Shown: one piece after another, positions 45,700 through 53,891 of the stretch
Numbering within the stretch: the stretch's first letter is position 1
Layout of the letters: the number at the start of each line of letters is the position of its first letter
Assembly (NCBI RefSeq): GCF_020735465.1
Contig: NZ_CP085935.1
Location: 682,001 to 746,000, forward strand
DNA: 64,000 nucleotides
Reading direction: 5' to 3'
Source: Collinsella stercoris DSM 13279
GTDB taxonomy: Bacteria > Actinomycetota > Coriobacteriia > Coriobacteriales > Coriobacteriaceae
Notes under the pieces: generated by a model
Told to the model about the DNA's origin: nothing
Seen by the model: only the letters and a program-made list of their open reading frames with translations
The model's database searches: none
Translations under genes and position numbers: made by a program

Positions 45700-46026
45700 C
45701 TGAACCTCTCCATCGTTTGTATGGCGTTCTGCCATGGACCAACGAAAACGTCTCGGGCTCTCGGCATACGCAAATCGATAAGTGGGGACGCAGTGGCTGC
45801 TGCGTTCGTTCCACACGCTGGGGCGTATGTGGAACCGCTGACGGCAAATACCGTATCACTTGTTCATCACAGAACGGACAAGAATACCGCCGCCGGTATG
45901 ATTCTTTCCTTGGATGAAACAAGTACAATCATCCTTGACATAGCCGCGATAACCGCTTTTGCATGCTGGGTCACATAATGGTCCCATACGGTTAGACGCC
46001 CGTCTTTGGGCCGTAAGGAGTTGGTC
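45700..46026. other. Divergent promoter region between glgB and thiN
   Basis: About 325 bases, AT-richer than the neighbouring genes, which must drive the glycogen cluster (minus) and thiN (plus). Seen: a hairpin GTTCCACACGC / GCGTATGTGGAAC (45808-45835, one two-base bulge), TACAAT (45924-45929), a perfect TTGACA (45935-45940) and CATAAT (45974-45979) on the plus strand. These do not combine into one well-spaced promoter, so starts cannot be assigned. The hairpin would lie in the glgB leader and might carry control of the cluster. Confidence 0.45.
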
Positions 46027-46728
46027 ATGGGAGTGCGCTTTGCGCCGCAGGTCGAGGGCGATGACGCCCCGTACACGCTCGTCGTGGGAGGTTCCCCCGT
46101 GGTACTCGACGCCGCCGCGCTCGCGCTGCTCGCGCGGGGCTGCCCGCGCGTCGTGGCGGTCGATCGTGGCCTGGACGCCTTGATCGACGCCGGGGTGACC
46201 TGCGACCTCTTCTGCGGCGACGCCGACTCGGTGGGCGCGCGGGGGCAATCGCTGGTCGACCGCGCGCTCACGGGCGATTCTGGGTTCATACGAGACGTCG
46301 AGCGCTATGACCCGCGCAAGGACTTCACCGATTTGGCGCTCGCCCTGCGCGCCGTGCGCGAGCGCTGGGGGGATGTGCCGCTGCTCTGCACGTCTCTTTC
46401 CGGGGGCAGGACCGATCACGAACTGGCGGCGCTCGGGTGCCTGCTGTCGTGGCGGGGGCGCATCGCCTGGGAGGAGCCGTCGTTTTCCGGGCGGCTGTTG
46501 CGCTCCGGCGATGCATGGGATTTGACCGGGTTGGCGGGTTCCACCTTCTCCTTTGTCTGCCTGAGCCCCGAGGCGTCGTTGTCGGAGCGCGGGATGGCCT
46601 GGCCGCTCGATCATCGCCGCGTGCGCCTTCTCGAGGACCTGGGGATCTCAAATGTCTTGCGCGATGACGCCGTCATCGCATGCCACGAGGGCTCCGTCAT
46701 GGCCTTTTGCCTGCATTCGGCGGAATAA
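46027..46728 (+). CDS. thiN: Thiamin diphosphokinase
   Basis: 233 residues. It converts thiamin to thiamin diphosphate. The family motifs VVAVDRGLDALIDAGV, DLFCGDADS (metal-binding Asp residues) and SLSGGRTDHELAAL are clear. AAGGAG lies six bases before the ATG. The gene stands alone between the glycogen cluster and a bidirectional terminator. It completes salvage with the thiM/thiED genes 35 kb away. Confidence 0.92.
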   Translation: MGVRFAPQVEGDDAPYTLVVGGSPVVLDAAALALLARGCPRVVAVDRGLDALIDAGVTCDLFCGDADSVGARGQSLVDRALTGDSGFIRDVERYDPRKDFTDLALALRAVRERWGDVPLLCTSLSGGRTDHELAALGCLLSWRGRIAWEEPSFSGRLLRSGDAWDLTGLAGSTFSFVCLSPEASLSERGMAWPLDHRRVRLLEDLGISNVLRDDAVIACHEGSVMAFCLHSAE

Positions 46729-46735
46729 CATGCAA

Positions 46736-46767
46736 AAAGAGGGCCTTCCGTTGGGAAGGCCCTCTTT
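46736..46767. terminator. Bidirectional intrinsic terminator
   Basis: Perfect 14-bp arms AAAGAGGGCCTTCC / GGAAGGCCCTCTTT with loop GTTG. The A-run/T-run flanks make it a good terminator in both directions, serving thiN and the convergent kinase gene. Confidence 0.9.
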
Positions 46768-46806
46768 GGTGACGGCTGCGATGCCGTCGAGGTGGTGCCG
46801 GGGCGA

Positions 46807-47574
46807 TTAGCCCATGTAGTCCACGACGTCGATCCAGCTCATGAGGAACTCGTCGTTGACGTCGGTGCGCTTACGGGAGAGCTCGGCGGCGGCGACGATG
46901 GACATCCACTGGCGCACGACCTGCATGGGCACGTCGGCGCGATCGCAGTAGAGCTCGAGGTACGCGTCGGCCTGCTGCTTGTCGTTGAGCGCGAACAGCA
47001 GGTAGGTCATGGCGGCGTCGGCGGCAGGGGAGCCCTGCGTGGCGTGCGCCCAGTCGCAGACGTAGAGCTGGCCGTCCTCGGCCACGATCACGTTGGACGG
47101 GTTGAAGTCGCCGTGGCAGATCTGGAACTCCTTCTTCATGCCGTCGAGGCGCTCAAGCAGGTTGTAGCGCGTGGTGGCGTTGATGTGGGGAAGCTCGTTG
47201 ATCATGCGGGCGTACTTGTCGCGCTGACGGTTGAGCAGCGGGGAGCGGTTACCGTGGATCTCGACCTGAAGGTCCACGAACTGCTCCAGGTGCTCGTAGA
47301 ACTTGGAGGGCTCGGCGGACATCCTATCGGCCAGGGTGACACCGGGGACCTTCTCGGTGAGGAGCGCCCAGCCCTCGCCCTCGACGGCGGAAACCTCGAG
47401 CGGCTTGGGCGTGCGGATGCCGGACTCGGCCACGCGGGCGAGGTTCAGGGCCTCGTTGAAGACGTCGGAAGCGGGCTTGTTGGCGTTGAACACCTTGGCG
47501 ATCTTGTCGCCGAGGTCATAGACCTTCTTGTTGGAGTGCTCAACCAGCACGGTCTTGGAATCGGGAAGAAGCAT
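46807..47574 (-). CDS. APH/choline-kinase-like phosphotransferase, substrate unknown
   Basis: 255 residues. The kinase fold has the catalytic loop ICHGDFNPSNVIV and the metal motif LYVCDWAHA, as in aminoglycoside, choline and homoserine phosphotransferases. A central coiled region (LLNRQRDKYARMINEL) is present. The substrate cannot be told; a sugar or small alcohol is as likely as an antibiotic, and nothing nearby suggests resistance. ATG 47574 follows AGGACGG, and upstream in-frame residues have no support. It lies 108 bases past the adhE stop on the same strand and may be read from the adhE promoter. Confidence 0.85.
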   Translation of the reverse strand: MLLPDSKTVLVEHSNKKVYDLGDKIAKVFNANKPASDVFNEALNLARVAESGIRTPKPLEVSAVEGEGWALLTEKVPGVTLADRMSAEPSKFYEHLEQFVDLQVEIHGNRSPLLNRQRDKYARMINELPHINATTRYNLLERLDGMKKEFQICHGDFNPSNVIVAEDGQLYVCDWAHATQGSPAADAAMTYLLFALNDKQQADAYLELYCDRADVPMQVVRQWMSIVAAAELSRKRTDVNDEFLMSWIDVVDYMG

Positions 47575-47682
47575 GGTGCTACCGTCCTTTCTCAATGGGT
47601 CTTGCACCATCGTAGGGCGTCCGGTCGCGCCGCCGCCGCGCAAATGGGCGAGCGGCACGAATCGGACGGGAAATGGCGAAGC

Positions 47683-50331
47683 TTACAGAACGGCGTAGTC
47701 CTGGGGCTCGCGGCCGTAGAACGCGTCGAGGTAGAGCTCCTTGATCTCGCTCATGAGCGGGTAGCGCGGGTTGGCGCCGGTGCACTGGTCGTTGAAGGCC
47801 TGCTCGGTCATCTCATCGAGGGTCTCGAGGAAGTAGGCCTCGTCCACGCCGTAGTCTGCGATGGTCTTCTTGACACCGATGAAGTCCTTGAGCTCCTCAA
47901 GCTTCGTGATGAAGTTCTCGAAGACCTCCTTGTCGTCCTTGCCCTCGATGCCGCAGTACTTGGCCATCTCGGCGTAGTTGTGCAGCGCGTTGGGGTAAGG
48001 ATACTGGGAGAAGGTGCCCATCTTGACGGGAGCCTCGGCGGCGTTGTAGCGCATGACGCGGGTCAGGATGACGGCGTTGGCGATGCCATGGGGCAGGTGG
48101 TGGAAGGCGCCGAGCTTGTGGGCCATGGAGTGGTTGAGGCCCAGGAAGGCGTTGGCGAAGGCCATGCCGGCCATGCAGGAGGCGTTGTGCATCTCCTCGC
48201 GGGCGTGCGGGTCCTTGGCGCCGTTCTCATACGAGCTGGGGAGGTTCTCGAAGACCAGCTTGGCGGCCTTCATGGACAGGCCCTTGGTGTAGTCGGAGGC
48301 CATGATGGAGACGTAGGACTCGATGGCGTGGGTCATGACGTCGATGCCGGAGGCGGCGGTGAGGCCCTTGGGGGCGGTCATCGCGTTGTCGACGTCGACG
48401 ATGGCCATGTTCGGCAGCAGCGCGTAGTCGGCGAGCGGCCACTTGATGCCGGTGTCCTTGTCGGTGATGATGGCGAACGGGGTGCACTCGGAGCCGGTAC
48501 CCGAGGAGGTCGGGATGGCAACGAAGTATGCCTTCTCACCCATCTTGGGGAAGGTGAAGACGCGCTTGCGGATATCCATGAAGTCCATGGCCATGTCTTC
48601 GAAGTTGCACTCGGGGTGCTCGTACATCATCCACATGATCTTGCCGGCGTCCATGGCGGAGCCGCCGCCGACGGCGATGATGACGTCCGGCTCGAAGAGG
48701 GCCATCTGGGCGGCACCACGGCGCGCGCACTGCAGGGACGGGTCGGGCTCGACGTCGTAGAAGCAGTCGTGGGCGATGCCCATCTCGTCGAGCTTGGCCT
48801 CGATGGCGCGGGTGTTGCCGTTCTTGAAGAGGAACTGGTCGGTGACGATGAAGGCGCGCTTCTTGCCCATCACGGTGCCGAGCTCGTCGAGCGCGACCGG
48901 CGTGGAGCCCTTCTTGAAGTATACCTTCTCGGGAGCACGGAACCACAGCATGTTCTCGCGGCGCTCTGCCACGGTCTTGACGTTCAGCAAGTGCTTCACC
49001 CCAACATTCTCGGAGACGGAGTTGCCACCCCAGGAGCCGCAGCCCAGCGTGAGGGACGGCTTCATGCCGAAGTTGTACAGGTCACCGATGCCACCCTGGG
49101 AGGACGGGGTGTTGATGACGATGCGGCAGGCCTTCATGGTGTCCTCGAACAGGGCGATCTTCTCGGCCTGCGCAGGGTGCACGTAGAGGGAGGCTGTGTG
49201 GCCGGGACCACCGGCAAGCACGAGGTGCTCGGCCTTGTCGACGGCCTCCTGGAAGGACTTGGCCTTGTACATGGCGAGGACGGGGGAGAGCTTCTCGTGG
49301 GAGAACTCCTCCTTCTCGGGGTCGGTGGAGGTGACCTCGGCGATCAGAATCTTGGTCTTGGCGGGAACCTCGATGCCGGCGAGCTCGGCGATCTTGGCGG
49401 CGGGCATGCCGGGGATGCGGTGGTCGAGCGCGCCGTTCTTGAACATGGCGCCACGCAGGGCCTCCATCTCGGCGCCCTTCTTGACGAAGTAGCAGCCGCG
49501 ACGGGCAAACTCGTCCTTGACCTCCTTGTAGATGGACTCAAGAACGGTCACGGACTGCTCGGAAGCACAGATCATGCCGTTGTCGAAGGTCTTGGAGTGA
49601 ATGATGGAGTTGACGGCGAGCTTGATGTCGGCAGTGTCGTCGATGATGACAGGGGTGTTGCCGGCGCCGACGCCGAGGGCGGGCTTGCCGGAGGAGTACG
49701 CGGCCTTGACCATACCAGGGCCGCCGGTAGCCAGGATGATGTCGACGTCTGCCATGACCTTATTGGTAAGGTCGATGGAGGGGACGTCGACCCAGCCGAT
49801 GATACCCTCGGGCGCGCCAGCCTTGACTGCGGCCTCCAAGACGAGCTTGGCTGCGGCAATGGTGCACTTGGCGGCCGCCGGGTGCGGGGAGATGATGATG
49901 GCGTTGCGGGTCTTCAGGCAGATAAGGCACTTGAAGATCGCGGTGGAGGTGGGGTTGGTGGTCGGGATGACCGCGCCCACGATGCCGATGGGCTCGGCGA
50001 TCTTAGTGATGCCGTAAGCATCGTCGCGCTCGATGACACCGCACGTCTTGGTGTTCTTGTACGCGTTGTAGATGTACTCGGCGGCGTAGTGGTTCTTAAT
50101 GACCTTGTCCTCGAGGACACCGCGGCCAGTCTCCTCGACTGCCATCTTGGCCAGCGGGATGCGGGCCTTGTTGGCTGCCATCGCGGCCTCGTAGAAGATC
50201 TTGTCTACCTGCTCCTGGGAGTAGGTAGCAAAAATCCCCTGGGCCTCGCGCATAAGCTCGAGCTTGGCCTCAAGGGATTCGATCGAATCTACGACTTCGG
50301 GGGCGGCGGCAACGGTAGGTTTCTTCGCCAT
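47683..50331 (-). CDS. adhE: Bifunctional acetaldehyde-CoA / alcohol dehydrogenase
   Basis: 882 residues. It reduces acetyl-CoA to acetaldehyde and then ethanol, regenerating NAD+ in fermentation. The N-terminal aldehyde dehydrogenase (about 1-440) has the catalytic Cys in NGMICASEQS. The C-terminal iron alcohol dehydrogenase (about 455-882) has VGGGSAMDAGK, SSGTGSECTPFAI and the metal histidines in MTHAIESY and HSMAHKLGAFHHLPHG. ATG 50331 has AAGGAG eight bases upstream. In this family the protein forms spirosomes. An array of palindromic sites upstream suggests strong control. Confidence 0.97.
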   Translation of the reverse strand: MAKKPTVAAAPEVVDSIESLEAKLELMREAQGIFATYSQEQVDKIFYEAAMAANKARIPLAKMAVEETGRGVLEDKVIKNHYAAEYIYNAYKNTKTCGVIERDDAYGITKIAEPIGIVGAVIPTTNPTSTAIFKCLICLKTRNAIIISPHPAAAKCTIAAAKLVLEAAVKAGAPEGIIGWVDVPSIDLTNKVMADVDIILATGGPGMVKAAYSSGKPALGVGAGNTPVIIDDTADIKLAVNSIIHSKTFDNGMICASEQSVTVLESIYKEVKDEFARRGCYFVKKGAEMEALRGAMFKNGALDHRIPGMPAAKIAELAGIEVPAKTKILIAEVTSTDPEKEEFSHEKLSPVLAMYKAKSFQEAVDKAEHLVLAGGPGHTASLYVHPAQAEKIALFEDTMKACRIVINTPSSQGGIGDLYNFGMKPSLTLGCGSWGGNSVSENVGVKHLLNVKTVAERRENMLWFRAPEKVYFKKGSTPVALDELGTVMGKKRAFIVTDQFLFKNGNTRAIEAKLDEMGIAHDCFYDVEPDPSLQCARRGAAQMALFEPDVIIAVGGGSAMDAGKIMWMMYEHPECNFEDMAMDFMDIRKRVFTFPKMGEKAYFVAIPTSSGTGSECTPFAIITDKDTGIKWPLADYALLPNMAIVDVDNAMTAPKGLTAASGIDVMTHAIESYVSIMASDYTKGLSMKAAKLVFENLPSSYENGAKDPHAREEMHNASCMAGMAFANAFLGLNHSMAHKLGAFHHLPHGIANAVILTRVMRYNAAEAPVKMGTFSQYPYPNALHNYAEMAKYCGIEGKDDKEVFENFITKLEELKDFIGVKKTIADYGVDEAYFLETLDEMTEQAFNDQCTGANPRYPLMSEIKELYLDAFYGREPQDYAVL

Positions 50332-50363
50332 ACTGCTCTCTCCTTTACGAGAAGCGGGTTTAC

Positions 50364-50514
50364 CCAACGTTTCGTACTGTAGCGCAATGAAACGCTTCAC
50401 TGCCGTGAATGGTAGGCTAAGAGCCGCGAACGGTAGAATGGAGCGCTTCAATTGCGTATTCCTTCTCGAAATATGGTGAGAGCGTGTCAAAATTGTGATG
50501 AGTGGAACGTTTCA
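50364..50514. promoter_or_regulatory. Array of TGRARCGYTTCA operator-like sites upstream of adhE
   Basis: Three 12-base sites, TGAAACGCTTCA (50388-50399), TGGAGCGCTTCA (50439-50450) and TGGAACGTTTCA (50503-50514), share the palindromic core GAACGTTC-like GARCGYTTC. A weaker CCAACGTTTCG lies at 50365-50374. They span 33-183 bases upstream of the adhE ATG. The form resembles LacI/GalR-family half-site symmetry; Rex sites look different. Confidence 0.6.
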
Positions 50515-50750
50515 AATATGCGACTCATGCATTCATACTTGCATGTGCGCACGTTACGGAGGACGCTTCTGGACCCTCCGCTTCGGTACGCATCGCGGTG
50601 CGGATTACGTGCCCTGCCTGATCGAGCGCCGCGTCTATGCAGCCTGCTCGACCAATGAACGCGTCTCAGCCGCGATCGCCCTGCGCGCACGATCGTCTTC
50701 ACGTTCTTGATCGCGTCGCATCTCCCATCGAGCCGTCTTCCCGACTGGAT

Positions 50751-50806
50751 GTGCGAAAACGCACGTTTGAAAGGCCCTGGTATATTTCAAAGGTGCGTTT
50801 ACGCAC
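50751..50806. promoter_or_regulatory. Pair of GTGCG-N4-CGCAC palindromes
   Basis: GTGCGAAAACGCAC (50751-50764) and GTGCGTTTACGCAC (50793-50806) are perfect 5-4-5 inverted repeats whose starts are 42 bases apart, four helical turns. The paired, phased layout suggests binding of a dimer at two sites. The controlled gene is unclear; adhE is 420 bases away. Confidence 0.5.
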
Positions 50807-50853
50807 AAAAATGCGTTGAAAACGTGCCAAATCGATGGTTTGAAATCGACGTC

Positions 50854-50909
50854 CGCATACAAGAAAACGACGAACGCATACAAGAAAACGACGTCGCATA
50901 CAAGAAACG
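50854..50909. repeat. Short tandem repeat, period 20-21
   Basis: Units start at 50854, 50875 and 50895 with core CGCATACAAGAAAACGACG, the third shortened to CGCATACAAGAAACG and running into the rpmB terminator stem. Confidence 0.75.
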
Positions 50910-50931
50910 CCCCGGAAGTCCCGGGGCGTTT
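50905..50931 (-). terminator. rpmB intrinsic terminator
   Basis: Arms AAACGCCCCGG / CCGGGGCGTTT with a five-base loop, 40 bases past the rpmB stop. On the minus strand it ends in CGTTTCTTGT, a short U-rich tail. Confidence 0.85.
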
Positions 50932-50970
50932 GATGCGTGCAAGCAAACGTTTGTCCAAAGAGGGGAGTGC

Positions 50971-51159
50971 TTAGGAGCGAGCCACCTTCTGGGCCTTGAG
51001 GCAGCTGGTGCACACGTTCATCTTGCGGCGCACACCGTTCACGACGACGTACACGCGCTGGATGTTCGGACGGAACTTACGGTTGGAGACGCGGTGGGAG
51101 TGGCTGATGGAGCGACCAGCAACGGGGTGCTTACCGCAGATTTCGCAAACTTTGGACAT
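50971..51159 (-). CDS. rpmB: 50S ribosomal protein L28 (zinc-binding form)
   Basis: 62 residues. MSKVCEICGKHPVAG and NVCTSCLKAQK provide two CxxC pairs (the zinc-containing form), with the conserved SHSHRVSNRKFRPN between them. It is divergent from the genes to the right. In many Gram-positive genomes rpmB is next to and divergent from asp23/yloU; here the ABC exporter pair lies in between. Confidence 0.97.
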   Translation of the reverse strand: MSKVCEICGKHPVAGRSISHSHRVSNRKFRPNIQRVYVVVNGVRRKMNVCTSCLKAQKVARS

Positions 51160-51541
51160 GTCAGTGACCCTTCTTAGGCGACCGGATTCGAGGTCGCGTG
51201 AACAAACAGCAATGAACTATACCATAGACGCCGCTTCATGTGGGAAATCTTCACATTGCGCGGCAAAACTCGCACCGAGGCGTGGGATGCGGTGCGCGAC
51301 GGTACCTAGTATATATATGAGTGGATGAAATGAAATGCAGGGAATATGACGGCGTGGCGCCTGTTCTCAGGGCGAGGCTGCTTGGCCACGCCTGCGCCGC
51401 CCTGCGATCGCGGTGGGTCGCCGCTTTGACGGAAATATCATGAGGTACCTAAAGTGCGAGCTTTTATGGAGATGGGAGCCATTTGTTTTGATGGGGTCGG
51501 TCTGGAAAAAATACGTTCGAAAAATGGGGCGAGGGGGTTAG
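51160..51541. other. Divergent promoter region between rpmB and the ABC exporter
   Basis: About 380 bases, no credible gene. AT-rich words TAGTATATATATGAG (near 51307) and TTGACG (51427-51432) lie here, and GGTACCTA occurs twice (51301 and 51444). No promoter pair is convincing. The exporter start has a GAGGGGG ribosome site four bases before its ATG. Confidence 0.4.
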
Positions 51542-53890
51542 ATGAAGACATTTAGCTTTTTGAGGCATCACAAGGCGAACCTGCTGCTCGCGCTCGTGCT
51601 CCTCATGATCCAGGCGTACAGCGAGCTCACGCTGCCGTCGATCATGAGCGGCATCGTCGACACCGGCATCAGCCGCGGCGGCATCGAGAGCGTGGTGCCC
51701 GATGAGATCACCGTCGACGACCTGTCCGACCTCGAGCTGTTCTTGACGCCCGATGAGGTCTCGCAGGTCTCGAGCGCATATGGCGCCGCCGACGGCGCGG
51801 GCGTGCGCTCGTTTATCGGCTCTGAGGACGACCGTCGCGCGCTCGAGGGCTTTCTCGGTCAGGCCGAGATGCTCGTCTTCCAGCTCGACAAGGGTGTTCC
51901 GTCCGACCAGCTGCTCGAATCGATGGGCACGGACGCCGCCACGGCGCTCGGGGCGCGCCCGCTGGCGGAGGGAGGCGCTCCATTCGGCTTGGACGATCCG
52001 TCGTCCGGCGCGCCCGGCGCGCAAGCCGCTGCGGGGCGGCTGCCGTCCGTGATGGGAGAGACCATCGACATGGAGGATATCCGCACGCTCGTGCAGGCCG
52101 GCGTGATGTCCGCCGACGAGCTGGTCGCGGCGCGCGGCTCCCTGATGGACGCGCTGGGCGACTCCGGGGAGACGATCGTCACCTCGCAGGCCATCGAGTT
52201 CGTCAAGCGCGCCTATGGGAACGCCGGCATCGACCTGGGCGCCGTCCAGACCGACTACCTCATTCGCGAGGGCGCCATCATGCTCGGTTACGCGCTGGTC
52301 GCTGCGCTTTGCGCCATCGCCGCCGCCTACAATGCGTCGCGCACGGCGGCCAAGGTCGCGCGTGACCTGCGCCACGATGTGTATGAGCGCGTCCTGTCGT
52401 TCTCCCCGGCGGAGATGGGCGCGTTTTCCGAGGCCTCCCTCATCACCCGCGCGACGAACGACATCCAGCAGATCCAGATGGTGCTCGTGATGTGCATGCG
52501 CATGGTGCTCTTCGCCCCCTGCATGGGCGTGGGCGCGGTCGCCAAGGTGGTCGGCTTCGGCTCCACGGGGCTGCAGTGGATCATCGTGGTCGGACTCGTG
52601 GTCATCTCGGTGGTCATCGGCCTGCTCATGTCACTCACCATGCCCAAGTTCCGCCGCATGCAGGACCTCGTCGACCGCAATAACCTCGTGGCGCGCGAGA
52701 TCATCACGGGCATCATGCCCATCCGCGCGTTCGGTCGCTCCGCCAGCGAGGAGGAGCGCTACGACGAGGCGAACCGCGCACTCACCGGAACGTATATCTT
52801 CACCAACCGCGCCATGAGCTTCATGATGCCCGTCATGATGATGATCATGAACGTGATATCCATCGCCATCGTGTGGTTTGGCGGGCACGGCGTCGACGCC
52901 GGCACGATGCAGGTGGGCGACCTCATGGCGTACATGAATTACACGATGCAGGTGATCATGAGCTTCATGATCATCACCATGGTCGCGGTCATGCTGCCGC
53001 GCGCCGACATAGCCTCGGAGCGCGTCCAGGCGGTGCTGGCCACCACGTCGAGCGTGGCCGACCCGGCGTCGAGCATGACGGGCGCCCAGCGTCACATGAC
53101 CGCGGATGGCGAGGAGCTCCCCTGGACGGGCGTGCTCTCCTTCGACGACGTGTCGTTCGCCTATCCCGGTGCCGAGGAGCCCACGATCGAGCACGTCTCG
53201 TTCACCGTCCGACCCGGTCAGACGCTCGGCGTCATCGGGTCGACCGGCGTGGGCAAGTCGACGCTCGTGCAGCTCATCCCGCGCCTTTACGATGCGACTG
53301 AGGGCAGCGTCACGGTCGATGGCGTCGACGTGAGGCGCATGGACCTCAAGGAGCTCCGCTCCCTCATCGGCTATGTGCCGCAAAAGGGCATGCTGTTCTC
53401 CGGCGACATCGCGAGCAACATCGCCTATGGCGATCCGGACCTGCCGGACGAGCGCATCGAGCGCGCCGCGCGCATCGCGCAGGCGGCTGATTTCATCGAG
53501 GAGAAGCCCGAGGGCTACGAAAGCCCGATCTCGCAGGGCGGCACGAACGTCTCGGGTGGGCAGCGCCAGCGCCTGGCGATCGCGCGCGCCCTGGCGATCG
53601 ACCCCAAGATCCTGGTGTTCGACGACAGCTTCTCGGCGCTCGACTACAAGACCGACTCCGAGCTCCGCGCCGCCCTGGCGCGCGAGGCGCGCGGCAGCGC
53701 CGTCGTGATCGTGGCGCAGCGCGTGGCGACCATCATGCATGCCGACCAAATCATCGTGCTGGACGACGGCCGCGTGGTGGGGCAGGGCACGCACGATGAG
53801 CTCCTGCGCACCTGCGACGCGTATCGGGAAATCGCGATGAGCCAGCTCAGCTCCGCCGAGCTCGGACTCGATGAAGGGGAGGTGCGCTAA
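51542..53890 (+). CDS. ABC exporter subunit A, degenerate nucleotide site
   Basis: 782 residues. The membrane domain starts with one segment (about 14-32), followed by an unusual outside insertion of about 190 residues (about 35-235, acidic, Ala/Gly-rich) before the second segment; most exporters have a short loop there. The ATPase domain has GSTGVGKSTLVQL (Walker A), NVSGGQRQRLAIARAL (signature) and KILVFDDSFSALD. In the last, Asp replaces the catalytic Glu after Walker B, so this site should bind but hardly hydrolyse ATP. That is typical of one half of a heterodimer. The stop is one base before the start of subunit B. The substrate is unknown (drug, lipid or peptide). Confidence 0.92.
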   Translation: MKTFSFLRHHKANLLLALVLLMIQAYSELTLPSIMSGIVDTGISRGGIESVVPDEITVDDLSDLELFLTPDEVSQVSSAYGAADGAGVRSFIGSEDDRRALEGFLGQAEMLVFQLDKGVPSDQLLESMGTDAATALGARPLAEGGAPFGLDDPSSGAPGAQAAAGRLPSVMGETIDMEDIRTLVQAGVMSADELVAARGSLMDALGDSGETIVTSQAIEFVKRAYGNAGIDLGAVQTDYLIREGAIMLGYALVAALCAIAAAYNASRTAAKVARDLRHDVYERVLSFSPAEMGAFSEASLITRATNDIQQIQMVLVMCMRMVLFAPCMGVGAVAKVVGFGSTGLQWIIVVGLVVISVVIGLLMSLTMPKFRRMQDLVDRNNLVAREIITGIMPIRAFGRSASEEERYDEANRALTGTYIFTNRAMSFMMPVMMMIMNVISIAIVWFGGHGVDAGTMQVGDLMAYMNYTMQVIMSFMIITMVAVMLPRADIASERVQAVLATTSSVADPASSMTGAQRHMTADGEELPWTGVLSFDDVSFAYPGAEEPTIEHVSFTVRPGQTLGVIGSTGVGKSTLVQLIPRLYDATEGSVTVDGVDVRRMDLKELRSLIGYVPQKGMLFSGDIASNIAYGDPDLPDERIERAARIAQAADFIEEKPEGYESPISQGGTNVSGGQRQRLAIARALAIDPKILVFDDSFSALDYKTDSELRAALAREARGSAVVIVAQRVATIMHADQIIVLDDGRVVGQGTHDELLRTCDAYREIAMSQLSSAELGLDEGEVR

Positions 53891-53891
53891 C

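Larger units (their letters stand above)
50332..50970. other. Regulatory interval between adhE and rpmB
   Basis: About 640 bases with no convincing gene. Besides the operator-like array it holds two 14-base palindromes of the form GTGCG-N4-CGCAC (50751-50764 and 50793-50806), a CGTTTGAAA...TTTCAAAG pair between them, three copies of CGCATACAAGAAAACGACG (from 50854, 50875 and 50895, the last one shortened) and the rpmB terminator. Small open frames here lack ribosome sites and sensible composition. Confidence 0.55.

Noticed and set aside
46792-50382. 1196-codon open frame on the plus strand, opposite adhE
   Set aside because: It is a shadow of adhE and the kinase gene: GC-rich antisense frames stay open here, composition is Val/Gly/His-rich, and there is no domain.
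50364-50514. Rex or CcpA binding sites at adhE
   Set aside because: No TTGTGAN8TTCACAA match; the sites are 12-base palindromes and do not fit the 14-base cre consensus.
50635-50958. 107-codon frame on the minus strand in the rpmB-adhE gap
   Set aside because: It crosses the tandem repeats and the rpmB terminator, has no ribosome site and no recognisable domain.
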